A stretch of 64,000 bases of DNA from CALESS01 sp041741455 (GCA_041741455.1 JBGSJZ010000112.1:1-64000); one strand, 5' to 3'; positions 26,940-36,403 are shown, counted from the first letter of the stretch. Program-made: numbers and translations. Notes: generated from the sequence alone by a model not told the origin.

Positions 26940-27027
26940 ATTAAGCATGCCGCTCATCCAACAGGTTTTTCCCGATACCATCCTCCCAATTTTGGGTTAT
27001 TATTAGCAGGTAGCCGGCACCACCGGC

Positions 27028-29028
27028 ATGACCCAATCATCGCACATTGGAGAATCACAATTGAAGGCATTCACCGGCAAGGTGCTGTGGGTGGATTTAA
27101 CCAACGGCACTTTCTCTGAAGAAGTCATTCCCGATTCAATGTACCGAAAATACCTCTCCGGCATCGGGCTGGGGGCGGCCCTGCTCTATCGCGACATCCC
27201 GGCCGGGGCGGATGCACTCGGTCCCCAGAACATTCTCGGCTTCATGTCCGGACTGCTGACCGGTTCCGGCAGCCTGTTCAGCGGGCGCTGGATGGCGGTG
27301 GGCAAATCCCCGTTGACCGGCGGCTGGGGCGACGCCAATTGCGGCGGTACTTTTGCTTTTGCCATCAAGCAGACCGGTTATGACGGTATCCTGTTCAAGG
27401 GCATCAGCCCCACCCCGGTTTATTTGCTGATCGGTTCCCACGGCCCCAAACTTCTGGATGCTTCCCACTTATGGGGCAAGGACACCGTTGAAACCGAAGA
27501 AGCCATCCAGGCGGCCCATTCTGGCAAGAAGCAACCAGCAGTGGCCTGCATCGGCCAGGCTGGCGAGAACCTCTCCCTGATCTCGGGCATCGTCAACGAT
27601 AAGGGACGCATCGCCGCCCGCTCCGGGCTGGGGGCAGTCATGGGCATCAAGCGGTTGAAAGCCGTCGCCCTGGCCGGGGCCAAACGGGTAAGCGCCCGCC
27701 ACCCGGCGCAAATGAAACGCCTCTCCAACAAGTGCAGCCGGGATATCCTGCTGCCCCTGAATATCATCAACTCCAAAACCATCGGCCTCTTCGGCGGGTT
27801 GGTCGGCAACCTACCGGTCGGCATGAGCCAATCCGGCTTCCTGTTGGGCGGCATCCTGGCCAAGTGGGGCACCATCGGCACCCTGCCCGCCTCGGCTGGC
27901 ATGGGTGACACACCTTTCAAAAACTGGGCTGGCACCAACCGGGATATGCCGCAAGTGTACGATGCCATCGACCCGGACAAAATCATTGCCCGCGAAAAAC
28001 GCAAATACCATTGCCGGGGCTGCCCGCTGGGCTGCGGCGGGATCATCGAACTGGCCGGTCAGGAGAGCCACAAGCCCGAATACGAAACCACGGCTGGTTT
28101 TTCCACCCTGCTGCTCAACGATGACCTGGAACTGGTGTACGAGGTCAATGAGCTGCTCAACCAGGCTGGCATGGATTCGATCTCCGCCAGCGCCAGTATC
28201 GCATTTGCGATGGAATGTTACGAGAAGGGTTGGATCACGCAGGAGGATACTGGCGGACTCCAACTCACCTGGGGCAATGGGTTAGCCGTTCGGGTCCTGC
28301 TCGACCAGATGATCAGCCGCCAGGGCTTTGGAGCCTGGTTGACGGATGGCGTGCAGCACGCTGTGGCAAAACTCGGGGCACACACAGCTGATTCGGCCAT
28401 TCACGCCGGCGGGCAGGAAATCGCCTACCACGACCCACGTCTCGACCCTGGCATGGCGTTGCATGCCAGCGTGGACCCCACCCCCGGTCGGCACACCACC
28501 GGCGCTCAGTTGTATTACGACATGTACAAGTTATGGACGAGCATCCCGGAGTTGCCCAAATCCGGCCAGTTCTACCGCAAACCCACCCGCTATGACCCTG
28601 GCAACGGCCGGACGGAGAGTGCGGTGGCGGTCAGCAACTTCACCCAGTTCTACAATTCAGCCGGCATGTGTTACATGGGCATGCTGATCGGCATCGACCG
28701 GGTGCCGGTCTTCGAGTGGGCCAATGCCGCCACCGGCTGGAACTTGACCCCACGGGAATACCTGCGCATCGGCCAGCGCATCCAGACCCTGCGCCAGATG
28801 TTCAACATCCGCCACGGGGTTGACCCGACCAAAGTGAAGGTCAGCCAGCGCCTGCTGGGGGATCCGCCCCAGGTCGTCGGCCCCAACAAGGGCGTGCAAT
28901 ACGACCTGGAGCCCTTGATGCAGGCCTACTGGCAGGAAATCGGCTGGGATGCCAAAACGGGCATCCCCACCCCCGAGACCCTGCAAGCTCTGGAGATGGA
29001 CGATGTGCTGGGCAAGGAGGCCGCATGA
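27028..29028 (+). CDS. Aldehyde:ferredoxin oxidoreductase (tungsten-type)
   Basis: 666 residues with the AOR N and C domains. The pterin-binding region GRWMAVGKSPLTGGWGDANCGG lies at about 87-107. The 4Fe-4S ligands are C329, C332 and C336 (HCRGCPLGC) and C548 (GMCYM). The family oxidises aldehydes, or reduces acids, using ferredoxin and a tungsten (rarely molybdenum) bis-pterin. Substrate is not predictable. A TTG at 27061 with GGAG eight bases upstream is an alternative start that removes 11 residues. The end overlaps the ferredoxin start (ATGA). Confidence 0.93.
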   Translation: MTQSSHIGESQLKAFTGKVLWVDLTNGTFSEEVIPDSMYRKYLSGIGLGAALLYRDIPAGADALGPQNILGFMSGLLTGSGSLFSGRWMAVGKSPLTGGWGDANCGGTFAFAIKQTGYDGILFKGISPTPVYLLIGSHGPKLLDASHLWGKDTVETEEAIQAAHSGKKQPAVACIGQAGENLSLISGIVNDKGRIAARSGLGAVMGIKRLKAVALAGAKRVSARHPAQMKRLSNKCSRDILLPLNIINSKTIGLFGGLVGNLPVGMSQSGFLLGGILAKWGTIGTLPASAGMGDTPFKNWAGTNRDMPQVYDAIDPDKIIAREKRKYHCRGCPLGCGGIIELAGQESHKPEYETTAGFSTLLLNDDLELVYEVNELLNQAGMDSISASASIAFAMECYEKGWITQEDTGGLQLTWGNGLAVRVLLDQMISRQGFGAWLTDGVQHAVAKLGAHTADSAIHAGGQEIAYHDPRLDPGMALHASVDPTPGRHTTGAQLYYDMYKLWTSIPELPKSGQFYRKPTRYDPGNGRTESAVAVSNFTQFYNSAGMCYMGMLIGIDRVPVFEWANAATGWNLTPREYLRIGQRIQTLRQMFNIRHGVDPTKVKVSQRLLGDPPQVVGPNKGVQYDLEPLMQAYWQEIGWDAKTGIPTPETLQALEMDDVLGKEAA

Positions 29029-29432
29029 GCCATACCATCCTGCCCGCCTGCACGGGCTGCACTGCCTGTGTCAAGGTCTGCCCGGTGGAAGCCATCACCG
29101 GGGAGCGGAAAGCCCTGCATGTCATCGACCCGGTGATCTGCATCGATTGCGGCGCCTGCGGGCGGATCTGCCCGGCAGATGCCGTTGTGGACAATCATCA
29201 TAAACCCGTAATCATGCTCAAGCGCAGCCTGTGGCTGAAACCGCTGGTGATCGAGAAGAAATGTATCTCGTGCGGTATCTGCCTGGAGGTCTGCCCGACC
29301 AGTGTGCTGGATTTTGCGGAATTGAAACCGGACCAGGTGCGGGCTGTAGCCTATTTGAAGGATGCCAAGAACTGCATCGGCTGCTCTTTTTGCGAGGTCG
29401 CCTGCCCGGTGGATGCAATTAAGATGGAGTGA
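29025..29432 (+). CDS. Polyferredoxin with four 4Fe-4S clusters
   Basis: 135 residues with sixteen cysteines in four C-x2-C-x2-C-x3-C(P) motifs: CTGCTACVKVCP, CIDCGACGRICP, CISCGICLEVCP and CIGCSFCEVACP. Such a protein carries electrons between the oxidoreductase and other redox partners. It overlaps the aor gene by four bases, so it is almost certainly its partner. Confidence 0.93.
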   Translation: MSHTILPACTGCTACVKVCPVEAITGERKALHVIDPVICIDCGACGRICPADAVVDNHHKPVIMLKRSLWLKPLVIEKKCISCGICLEVCPTSVLDFAELKPDQVRAVAYLKDAKNCIGCSFCEVACPVDAIKME

Positions 29433-29538
29433 GGTTTTCGTTTTTAACACGGATTATCACGGAAGGAACGGATGAACACAGAAAAACCGTTTTCATAAAT
29501 TCTATTCCACGGATGAATTGGACCTGAACGGAAAAAAC

Positions 29539-31200
29539 ATGGAACTGCAGCACAGTGTCGTCGTGATCACCCAGGCCCGGGAGCTGGATTACAGCCGGGA
29601 TACTGTCTCGCTGCCAGCGGAGTACGGCACGCCGGCCTATGAGCAAAGGGAGGACGTGCAGGCCATCCGGGCAGCGGTGAATGAGAACCTGACCCAACTG
29701 GATGAACGTATCCATTTTTTAGAGAAAATCCGTGGCCGCAAGGTAGTGCTCAAGCCCAACCTGGTGACCGTCTTCCACGACCTGGGCACCCGGGAACGGG
29801 ATTACCCCGAAACCACCGATCCGCGCCTGTTGGATGCCGTTGTCCTCTTCCTGCAGCCATATACAAACCACATCGTTATCGCCGAATCCTCCGGCCGGGG
29901 GGTGCCGACCCGCCTGGCCTTCCACATCGCCGGGTTGGACCGGCTGGCCAGGCTGCGTAATGTGCAGCTAATGGCGCTCGAGGAGCAGCCGACGGATCGC
30001 TACCTGCTGCCAAAAGCCCGGGTGATGCGCGAAATCGTGGTGCCGCAGATCTTCAGTGAGATCATCAGGGGGGAGGCGTTCTACATCTCCCTGCCGAAAA
30101 TGAAAACCAACCTCTACACCGGCGTCACCCTGGGCTTCAAGAACGCCATGGGCGTGCTCTCCTACAACCTGCGCCAACGCAACCATACCTATCAGATCGA
30201 CCAGAAACTGGTGGATATTCTGCACCTTTTCAAAGCCGACCTGGTAATCATCGACGGCATCGTCGGCGGCCAGGGCAACTGCCCCGCCCCGGTCGAGCCC
30301 GTCCAGAGCCGGGTCATCGTCAGTGGCAACCATAGCGTGGAGACCGACCGGGTGGCCACCCGCCTGATGGGGCTGGACCCGGCGCAAATCCCACTGATGC
30401 AGATTGCTGACGAAAATGGCTTCAACGACCCAGCGGTGGAGATCATCGGCGAGCAACGCATCACCCCCTACCGACCAGCCGATCCCTCGCTGCTGGGGGA
30501 ATGGATGCAAACCAACTTCCCCAATGTGCGGGTATTGGTTGGCCATACCATGAACCATGCCCCGCAGCCAGAACCTGATGGCTCTTTCAGCCATGATAGA
30601 CTATGCGCATTGGAATCTGTCTGCCGGGGCGGCTGCCACGCCACCACCCGCTACGCCTTTGACATGCTCTATCATGAAGGGAATCGCCGGGATTTCCACC
30701 TCAACTTGATCCTCGGTGCTGGTTGCGTGTGGAACGGCCAGGTTACCTATTACGACGCGGCCGGTAAGCCCTTCTACCTGGAAGACATCCGCCGACTGCC
30801 GGGCAAAAAGTTGGCCATCGGAAGCTGCCCAGCCGCCCTGAAGCCCTTTGTCGATCGCTTCGTGGAAGGCTGCATGCCGTTTCCCAACTCGCCCCACATG
30901 TTGGTCCACCAGCTAAGCGGCACAACCTGCGCGGTCATTTCACCGCGCAACCACTACCTGCTGCGCGGCCTGCTGGCCACCCTGCAAATGTGCGAGGCGC
31001 GCAAGAAAATCCTGCGCCGCGGTCAGCGCATCGACATCCCTTTACATCACGAGAACAAGCTTTATCCCCACCGCCTGTTGACCGAAGAAGAAAAACAATT
31101 GGATTACATCCTGGAGCCCTTCGCACCCCTCACCCCGCAGGAAATCCGGGCACTGTGCACTGCCGAAAACCGCAATATACTGGCAACATTCCAGCCATAA
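29539..31200 (+). CDS. DUF362-domain protein
   Basis: 553 residues from the ATG at 29539 (GGAAAAAAC upstream); a TTG at 29518 is possible. The DUF362 core is clear: GRKVVLKPNLV, IVIAESSGRG and SLPKMKTNLYTGVTLGFKNAMG. The C-terminal third (about 350-480) carries several cysteines (RLCALESVCRGGCH, GAGCVW, IGSCPAALKPF), perhaps a metal or cluster site. DUF362 proteins are common near ferredoxins, but their reaction is unknown. It follows the aor-ferredoxin pair on the same strand by about 100 bases, so a shared pathway is likely. Confidence 0.88.
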   Translation: MELQHSVVVITQARELDYSRDTVSLPAEYGTPAYEQREDVQAIRAAVNENLTQLDERIHFLEKIRGRKVVLKPNLVTVFHDLGTRERDYPETTDPRLLDAVVLFLQPYTNHIVIAESSGRGVPTRLAFHIAGLDRLARLRNVQLMALEEQPTDRYLLPKARVMREIVVPQIFSEIIRGEAFYISLPKMKTNLYTGVTLGFKNAMGVLSYNLRQRNHTYQIDQKLVDILHLFKADLVIIDGIVGGQGNCPAPVEPVQSRVIVSGNHSVETDRVATRLMGLDPAQIPLMQIADENGFNDPAVEIIGEQRITPYRPADPSLLGEWMQTNFPNVRVLVGHTMNHAPQPEPDGSFSHDRLCALESVCRGGCHATTRYAFDMLYHEGNRRDFHLNLILGAGCVWNGQVTYYDAAGKPFYLEDIRRLPGKKLAIGSCPAALKPFVDRFVEGCMPFPNSPHMLVHQLSGTTCAVISPRNHYLLRGLLATLQMCEARKKILRRGQRIDIPLHHENKLYPHRLLTEEEKQLDYILEPFAPLTPQEIRALCTAENRNILATFQP

Positions 31201-31203
31201 ATC

Positions 31204-31242
31204 AAAGAATTCAGAAATCTTTGAGATTTCTGAATTCTTTTT
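31204..31242. terminator. Terminator after the DUF362 gene
   Basis: A 16-bp stem, AAAGAATTCAGAAATC with its complement, a 5-nt loop and T's after it. It lies between this gene and the convergent small gene at 31262. Confidence 0.85.
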
Positions 31243-31261
31243 GGAATAACCAGTAAGAGAA

Positions 31262-31483
31262 TTAATCTTCCGGTTCCTCACCCTTTTCTTCTTCAAAGGG
31301 ATCGTACCCCGGGTTGCCAGCCCAGACGCAGCGCGGCTTCTGGAATAACAGGCACTCGCTGCTATGGGAGCAGCGATGCGCCCCCAGCCTGGGTGGTTGA
31401 TCCGGCATCCATTCCGATGGATAAATCGCCTGGGTTTCCAGTGCAACTTCACATCCCGCTAAATCACAATAACGGACTTTCAT
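31262..31483 (-). CDS. Small cysteine-containing protein, unknown
   Basis: 73 residues from the ATG at 31483. It has five cysteines (RYCDLAGCE, HRCSHSSECLL, PRCVWAGNP) and an acidic C terminus (EEEKGEEPED). The pattern could bind zinc or a small cluster, but this is a guess. It is a separate transcript, between the DUF362 terminator and the ccm locus. No family recognised. Confidence 0.6.
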   Translation of the reverse strand: MKVRYCDLAGCEVALETQAIYPSEWMPDQPPRLGAHRCSHSSECLLFQKPRCVWAGNPGYDPFEEEKGEEPED

Positions 31484-31618
31484 GGTTTGCCAAGTTCGAA
31501 TGGCCAAAGCGCACCTCCAATTCTTACAAATACTATCTGAATTAGACTATAGCGCAACGCTGACTGCAATGCCAGTGACAGTTTTCCTGATTCTACCAGA
31601 TAAATGACAAAACCGAAT

Positions 31619-31768
31619 TTACTCGTCTTCCATTTCTTCCAGGGTCTTTTCGTCCTGGCGTAGGTTACGGAAGCGCACAAACAGGCTGATCAGATAGACG
31701 AGCATCACGCCGAAAATAACGCTGTAACCAGCGATAAAATAATTGAGGGTATCTGCAGGTGCATCCAT
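31619..31768 (-). CDS. ccmD: CcmD-like small membrane protein
   Basis: 49 residues: a short N terminus (MDAPADTLNY), one membrane helix (about 11-31) and a charged C terminus ending EEMEDE. Position right after ccmC (11 bases), size and topology match CcmD, the subunit that releases haem-loaded CcmE from the CcmABC complex. AAGGAG lies nine bases before the ATG. The gene is so short that it is easily missed in automatic annotation. Confidence 0.78.
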   Translation of the reverse strand: MDAPADTLNYFIAGYSVIFGVMLVYLISLFVRFRNLRQDEKTLEEMEDE

Positions 31769-31779
31769 GCTTTTTCTCC

Positions 31780-32493
31780 TTATTGCGTCAAGCGCAGTTT
31801 AAGCTGCTCGACCTTATCCGCCAGGTAGCCCATGCGGATGCGGTGCCAGAGCAAGGTGATGAAGATAAACGAGAAGGAAACCAGGCTCATGGCAAAGGTC
31901 AGACCCATCCTGGGCGTCATATCAAAGGCACCACTGGCGGAGGGGTCGCTGCTACCGATCACCACCGGGTGGATGGTGCGCCAGATGCGGATCGAGAAGA
32001 AGGTTAGCGGTACACTAATGAAAGCAATAATCGAATAGACTGCGCCAAAACGCGCCCGCCGTTCGGGGTCTTCAATGCCGGCTCGCAGCATCAGGTAGGC
32101 AGCATAAGCCAACTCCATGATGGTGACCGTCGTCAGGCGCGGATCCCAGGTCCACCAGCTATTCCAGATCGGACGTGCCCAGATCGAACCGGTGACAATG
32201 CAGATCAGGGTGAAGACCAGGCCAATTTCCACGCCTGCCACTGCCACGATATCCCATTTCTTGGCATCCTGCCTGGTGCGGTGGGTTGCCAGGTAGATGA
32301 TGCCGGCTACCATCGCCACGAAGAAACCCAGCATACCGATCCAGGCGGTGGCCACGTGGAAGTAAAACACTTTCTGCACCAGTCCCATCACCCGCTCCAT
32401 CGGAGCAAAGAAAAAGACCAAGATGGTTGCAGTCAGGAACAACACAATCGTTACCACATCCAACACAGATAACCATTTGGATTTTGCGTTCAT
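31780..32493 (-). CDS. ccmC: Haem exporter CcmC
   Basis: 237 residues, six membrane helices. The tryptophan-rich haem-handling motif WNSWWTWDPRLTTV lies near residue 115, and conserved histidines flank it (FYFHVATAW and IHPVV). CcmC passes haem to CcmE on the outer side. Part of the minus-strand ccm operon, 9 bases after ccmB. Confidence 0.92.
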   Translation of the reverse strand: MNAKSKWLSVLDVVTIVLFLTATILVFFFAPMERVMGLVQKVFYFHVATAWIGMLGFFVAMVAGIIYLATHRTRQDAKKWDIVAVAGVEIGLVFTLICIVTGSIWARPIWNSWWTWDPRLTTVTIMELAYAAYLMLRAGIEDPERRARFGAVYSIIAFISVPLTFFSIRIWRTIHPVVIGSSDPSASGAFDMTPRMGLTFAMSLVSFSFIFITLLWHRIRMGYLADKVEQLKLRLTQ

Positions 32494-32502
32494 CCATCCT
32501 CC

Positions 32503-33186
32503 TTATTCTTCAACCACAGAATCAAATACTAAGAAAGCTATGGCAGTAAAAACCAGGTCAAACACGATCAGCAAGTTAATCCAGGGATTGATTTCCACCA
32601 TATCCAGCGCTTTGAGGTAACCGCTGCTGGCTTTGACCGCTGCCACCACCAGGGGAACTGTCACCGGGAAGAGTAAAATGGGCAGCAGGATATCCCGGGT
32701 ACGGGCCTGCACGGCCATACTGGCTAGCAGGGTTCCGATGGAGACATAGCCCCAGGCGCCGAGCAGAATTACCAGCAGCAACCCGCCCAGGAGCAGGTTG
32801 GTGTTATACAGTACTGAATAAACCGGCAGGATGATGGCCGCCACCAGCAACATGAAGACAAAATTTGCCAAAGTCTTGCCGAAATAAATGGCTGTCCGGT
32901 CAACCGGCGCCAGCAACAGGCCATCCAGGCAGCCACGGTCTTTCTCGACGGCCATCGAACGGTTCAACCCGAGCGTACCAGCAAAGGTTAGCGTGACCCA
33001 CAATATGCCGCTGGTCACATCACTGCGGGTTTGCGGGGTGAGTTCCAGGGCAAAATTAAAAATAAAAATCACCAGCAGGGCGAAAACCAGCATGGCCGAA
33101 ATCAATTCGCGCGAACGCCACTCGGCCGCCAGGTCCTTCCAGACAATAGCCAGCATGGCTCGCATGAAGTTGGAGACCGTTTTCAT
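32503..33186 (-). CDS. ccmB: Haem exporter CcmB
   Basis: 227 residues with six hydrophobic segments and a KDRG-containing cytoplasmic loop (MAVEKDRGCLDGLLLAP) typical of CcmB, the membrane partner of the CcmA ATPase. Its start overlaps the stop of ccmA (ATGA). Confidence 0.9.
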   Translation of the reverse strand: MKTVSNFMRAMLAIVWKDLAAEWRSRELISAMLVFALLVIFIFNFALELTPQTRSDVTSGILWVTLTFAGTLGLNRSMAVEKDRGCLDGLLLAPVDRTAIYFGKTLANFVFMLLVAAIILPVYSVLYNTNLLLGGLLLVILLGAWGYVSIGTLLASMAVQARTRDILLPILLFPVTVPLVVAAVKASSGYLKALDMVEINPWINLLIVFDLVFTAIAFLVFDSVVEE

Positions 33187-33905
33187 CCCTTGCCCCCCTT
33201 CTGCGATGTTGCTTCCAATGTCTGGCGGTAGAATGCCAGCACGCCATCCTGCGGCAGGGAATTTACCTGCACACTGGCCTGGATGCGCCCGCGGGCCAAC
33301 ACATCAAAGCGTGAAGCCAGCTCCTGGGCCCGCGCCAGGTCGTGCGAGGTCATTACCACGGTGCGGCCGCGCGCCGCCACCTGCTTGAGCGCTCCATCCA
33401 GCATCTCGCAGGCATCCTGATCCAGCCCGGTGTGCGGTTCATCCAATAGCAAGACCTCGGGGTCGTGCAAGACCGCCCGGCCAATCGCCAGGCGTTGCTG
33501 CATACCGCGCGAGAAGGTGCGCACCAGGTCCTTGCGCCGGTTGAGCAGCCCAACCTGTTCAAGAATCGCTTCGATGCGCTGCTGCAAGGTTGGAATGGAA
33601 TACAAGCGCCCGTAAAATTGCAGATTTTCTTCAGCCGTCAAATCGCCATACAACAGAGGCATATGGGAGACCACCCCCAAGCGCTGGCGTACTTCTGCCG
33701 CCTGGTGCGGCAGCCGGTGCCCCGCAATTTTCACCTCGCCCAGGGTGGCCCGTGAAAGTGAGGACAAAATCCGCAGGAAGGTGGTCTTGCCTGCCCCATT
33801 GGGACCGAGCAACGCCACAAACTCACCCTGCGCCACCTGGAAGTCCAGATCGCGCAGGACGGTTTTTGGCCCAAACCGCTTGTACAAGCGGTGAACTTCG
33901 ATCAT
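33183..33905 (-). CDS. ccmA: Haem exporter ATPase CcmA
   Basis: 240 residues. Walker A GPNGAGKTT, signature TFSRGMQQR and Walker B VLLLDEPHTG are complete. It uses ATP to release holo-CcmE from CcmC with CcmB. ATG at 33905 overlaps the stop of the cytochrome gene (ATGA). Confidence 0.92.
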   Translation of the reverse strand: MIEVHRLYKRFGPKTVLRDLDFQVAQGEFVALLGPNGAGKTTFLRILSSLSRATLGEVKIAGHRLPHQAAEVRQRLGVVSHMPLLYGDLTAEENLQFYGRLYSIPTLQQRIEAILEQVGLLNRRKDLVRTFSRGMQQRLAIGRAVLHDPEVLLLDEPHTGLDQDACEMLDGALKQVAARGRTVVMTSHDLARAQELASRFDVLARGRIQASVQVNSLPQDGVLAFYRQTLEATSQKGGKG

Positions 33906-35812
33906 AACTGGTCCTTGAGGGCGGCCAGTCTTGCTTTTAGCTCCGCACGACGTTGCTCATAAGCTTCTCTGGGCAGTTTGCCTGCCTGGTACAGGTCGTC
34001 CAGGGCGATGATGGCATCAATCACATCCTCCGGGCTTTCCTTGCTCAGAACTTCCTGGTATGCTTCATCAGCCAGCGGTTCAGTGCGCCGTCGCAGGATA
34101 AACCAGCCAGCTCCTCCCAACGCAGCAGCCAGGGCAACCCCGCCAATCACCAGGGCAATCCAGTTGTTTTCTGTACCACTCGTCGTACCCATCCCGGGTC
34201 GCCCGGAGAGATTCAAGGAGAGGGCAGTGCCTCCGGATAGATTGGAGGCCGTGAACACCTCAATGCTCATGCCTTGCATGGTGGTCGGACCGGAGGAGAT
34301 CAACTGGTCACTTTTCAATTTGAGACCTTCCGGCACCATCACCACCGCAGCTTGCACTGGCAGAGAGATGGGTAAATCAAATTTTGCCTTGTTCGTGTAG
34401 GGCAATTCGTAAGCAAACAGCACCTGGAAACCTGCGCCCGGCGGGATCGGTTCGTTATCCCCGAAGCCGGTTTCCGTTAAAACGAAGCGCTCACCGATTT
34501 GCCCATCCTGAAAAGCCAGATTCAACGCTCCTTCCGGTAGTTCGTACGAAACTACCGGTGTTTGACCATCTGGACTGACCATCACCCGGTCGGTCGGGTT
34601 ATCAATAATATACAACTCAACCACCTGCAGGGTCTGGGTGTCGGTCGGAAAGTCAAAAAAGATATGCATCCGGTCAATCATCAGCAGGCTGGAATCGGTG
34701 GTGGTGTCGGCAATGGGTATTTCGATCGCAACGGGTTGACCGGAAACGACATCCGTCATGTGAATGGGATCCGAGGAATACAACACACCACCGTATGTCA
34801 ACGTAACCAGGTAAACCCGGCCAACTTCTGCTTCCACGTTTTCAAAAGTAAAGGAACCATCCTCATTCACGGCGGCATCCACAGCGGAGGATAGTTGCAT
34901 GTTGTCGTATGTTTCGAGAGTAACACTCGTCCCTGCCGCCAGGCTAGAACTGGCAGGCATTGTCAGTTTTCCCTGGATGGCGAAGTTTTCCAGCACAACC
35001 TCGGCCGGGGTGATTTCCGGGCTGACAGTGGTGGGTGTTTCGGCGGGAGCTTCAGCAGTCGCTTCCGGTGTAACGCTGGCCTGCTCCTCAACAGTTGGCG
35101 TGGTGCTCTCTGGCGCAGGATACGCTGCCACCTCGGTTTGCGCAAAGCTCAGGCTGCGTACATAAGCAGCCACCGCCCAGCGTTGAGCTTCATCATAACT
35201 TTCGGCAAAAGCCTGCATTTCGCCTACGCCATTGGTAATGGCATCAAACAAATCCTGGTTGCTCAGTTTGGCCAGCACAGCCGGGTTGGTCCAATCAGCT
35301 GCTCCAGGGGCCTGGCCATTTTCGCCGTGGCAGGTAACGCAACTAGCTTCGTAAATCACCTTACCCTGTTCCAATTCTGTCGCTGAATTACCCAGAGTGT
35401 AGGCATAGGCTACCACATCCCAGCGCTGGCGGTCATCCAGGCTGGTGAAGGGCGGCATCATCCGTTCCAGGTTGCCATTGGTGACCAGGTCAAACCAATC
35501 GGTCGGACGGGCTGCCCGAAAAACATCCGGGCTAGCCAGCGCAGCCGGTGCGACGGATAATGCTGAAGCCTGGGAGCCATCCCCCCGGCCAGTTACTCCG
35601 TGGCATGGGGCGCACTTTTCGGCATAGATGGCTGCACCTTCCTGCGGGTCAGGCGGCACAATCGGGTAGATCGGGGCGGTAGTTGGTTGCGGGCTGGGGG
35701 GGATATAGCCCGGCGGAGGGGTGATATCCGAAGCCAGCGAAACGCAGGCTGCCAGCGAAGTTGTCAAAACCAGAGATAAAAGCAATAAACTGAATCGAAC
35801 AGATTTCTTCAT
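33902..35812 (-). CDS. Diheme cytochrome c lipoprotein with C-terminal membrane anchor
   Basis: 636 residues. Lipobox LAAC (C23), then two class I cytochrome c domains with haem sites CAPCH (67-71) and CVTCH (158-162), and methionine ligands likely in RMMPPF and a GEMQAF segment. A long proline/threonine linker and beta-sandwich regions (about 250-520) follow, with a membrane helix near residues 540-565 and a short charged SHOCT-like tail (DAIIALDDLYQAGKLPREAY). Its gene lies within the ccm operon, between the ccmI-like and ccmA genes, so it is probably a main client. Acts outside the membrane as an electron carrier. Confidence 0.85.
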   Translation of the reverse strand: MKKSVRFSLLLLSLVLTTSLAACVSLASDITPPPGYIPPSPQPTTAPIYPIVPPDPQEGAAIYAEKCAPCHGVTGRGDGSQASALSVAPAALASPDVFRAARPTDWFDLVTNGNLERMMPPFTSLDDRQRWDVVAYAYTLGNSATELEQGKVIYEASCVTCHGENGQAPGAADWTNPAVLAKLSNQDLFDAITNGVGEMQAFAESYDEAQRWAVAAYVRSLSFAQTEVAAYPAPESTTPTVEEQASVTPEATAEAPAETPTTVSPEITPAEVVLENFAIQGKLTMPASSSLAAGTSVTLETYDNMQLSSAVDAAVNEDGSFTFENVEAEVGRVYLVTLTYGGVLYSSDPIHMTDVVSGQPVAIEIPIADTTTDSSLLMIDRMHIFFDFPTDTQTLQVVELYIIDNPTDRVMVSPDGQTPVVSYELPEGALNLAFQDGQIGERFVLTETGFGDNEPIPPGAGFQVLFAYELPYTNKAKFDLPISLPVQAAVVMVPEGLKLKSDQLISSGPTTMQGMSIEVFTASNLSGGTALSLNLSGRPGMGTTSGTENNWIALVIGGVALAAALGGAGWFILRRRTEPLADEAYQEVLSKESPEDVIDAIIALDDLYQAGKLPREAYEQRRAELKARLAALKDQL

Positions 35813-35824
35813 ACCAGTTCCAAT

Positions 35825-36388
35825 CTACAATGTTTTTCCACAGCGCGGACAGAATTTATCGGATTTCTGAACCGGGTTACCACAACCGGGGCAGAACCCT
35901 GCGGCTTTTTCCTGCCTTTGGCCGCGGCGGGTGGCAATCAGAGCTTCCAGATCATCCACAGGAATTGGAGTGGAAGAGTTCGCCCGATTGACATCACTTT
36001 CGGCACCTTTGAATTGGCCAATAGGAGCGGCAGCATCCGCCCGACGGGCCGCTACAGCTGCTTCCAGGCGGTCCTCGGCGCTGGATGCTGGAGCGGTCTG
36101 CTCTAGTTCGTCCAACTTACGGTAGATTTCAGCCCCGGCTTGCAGCAACTCAGCCCGCTGGACCGGGTAATCCTCCGCTGGGATCTTCCCCAACACCTGG
36201 TCAAACTCCAATTCCTGTAAAGCGGTCAACAGGCGATCACGTTCAGCCAGCAGGGCTGAATGTTGGTGCTCCAGCGGGTCAGTTTCAATCTTTTGCTGCA
36301 AGGGGCTGCGCCCAAGAAAAGGCCGGGCGATGAACATTGCCACCAGCACCGCCACAGCCAGGATCAGTAAAATCGAAGCGATATCCAT
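35825..36388 (-). CDS. CcmI-like protein with a zinc ribbon
   Basis: 187 residues. An N-terminal membrane helix is followed by a coiled segment with the hallmark ALQELEFDQVLGKIPAEDY seen in CcmI/CcmH-type assembly factors. The C terminus is a zinc ribbon (CPGCGNPV and CPRCGKTL), not usual for CcmI. It lies directly between ccmG and the cytochrome gene. Role in holding apocytochrome c is inferred. Confidence 0.7.
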   Translation of the reverse strand: MDIASILLILAVAVLVAMFIARPFLGRSPLQQKIETDPLEHQHSALLAERDRLLTALQELEFDQVLGKIPAEDYPVQRAELLQAGAEIYRKLDELEQTAPASSAEDRLEAAVAARRADAAAPIGQFKGAESDVNRANSSTPIPVDDLEALIATRRGQRQEKAAGFCPGCGNPVQKSDKFCPRCGKTL

Positions 36389-36403
36389 GGAAGAATGGCT
36401 CCT

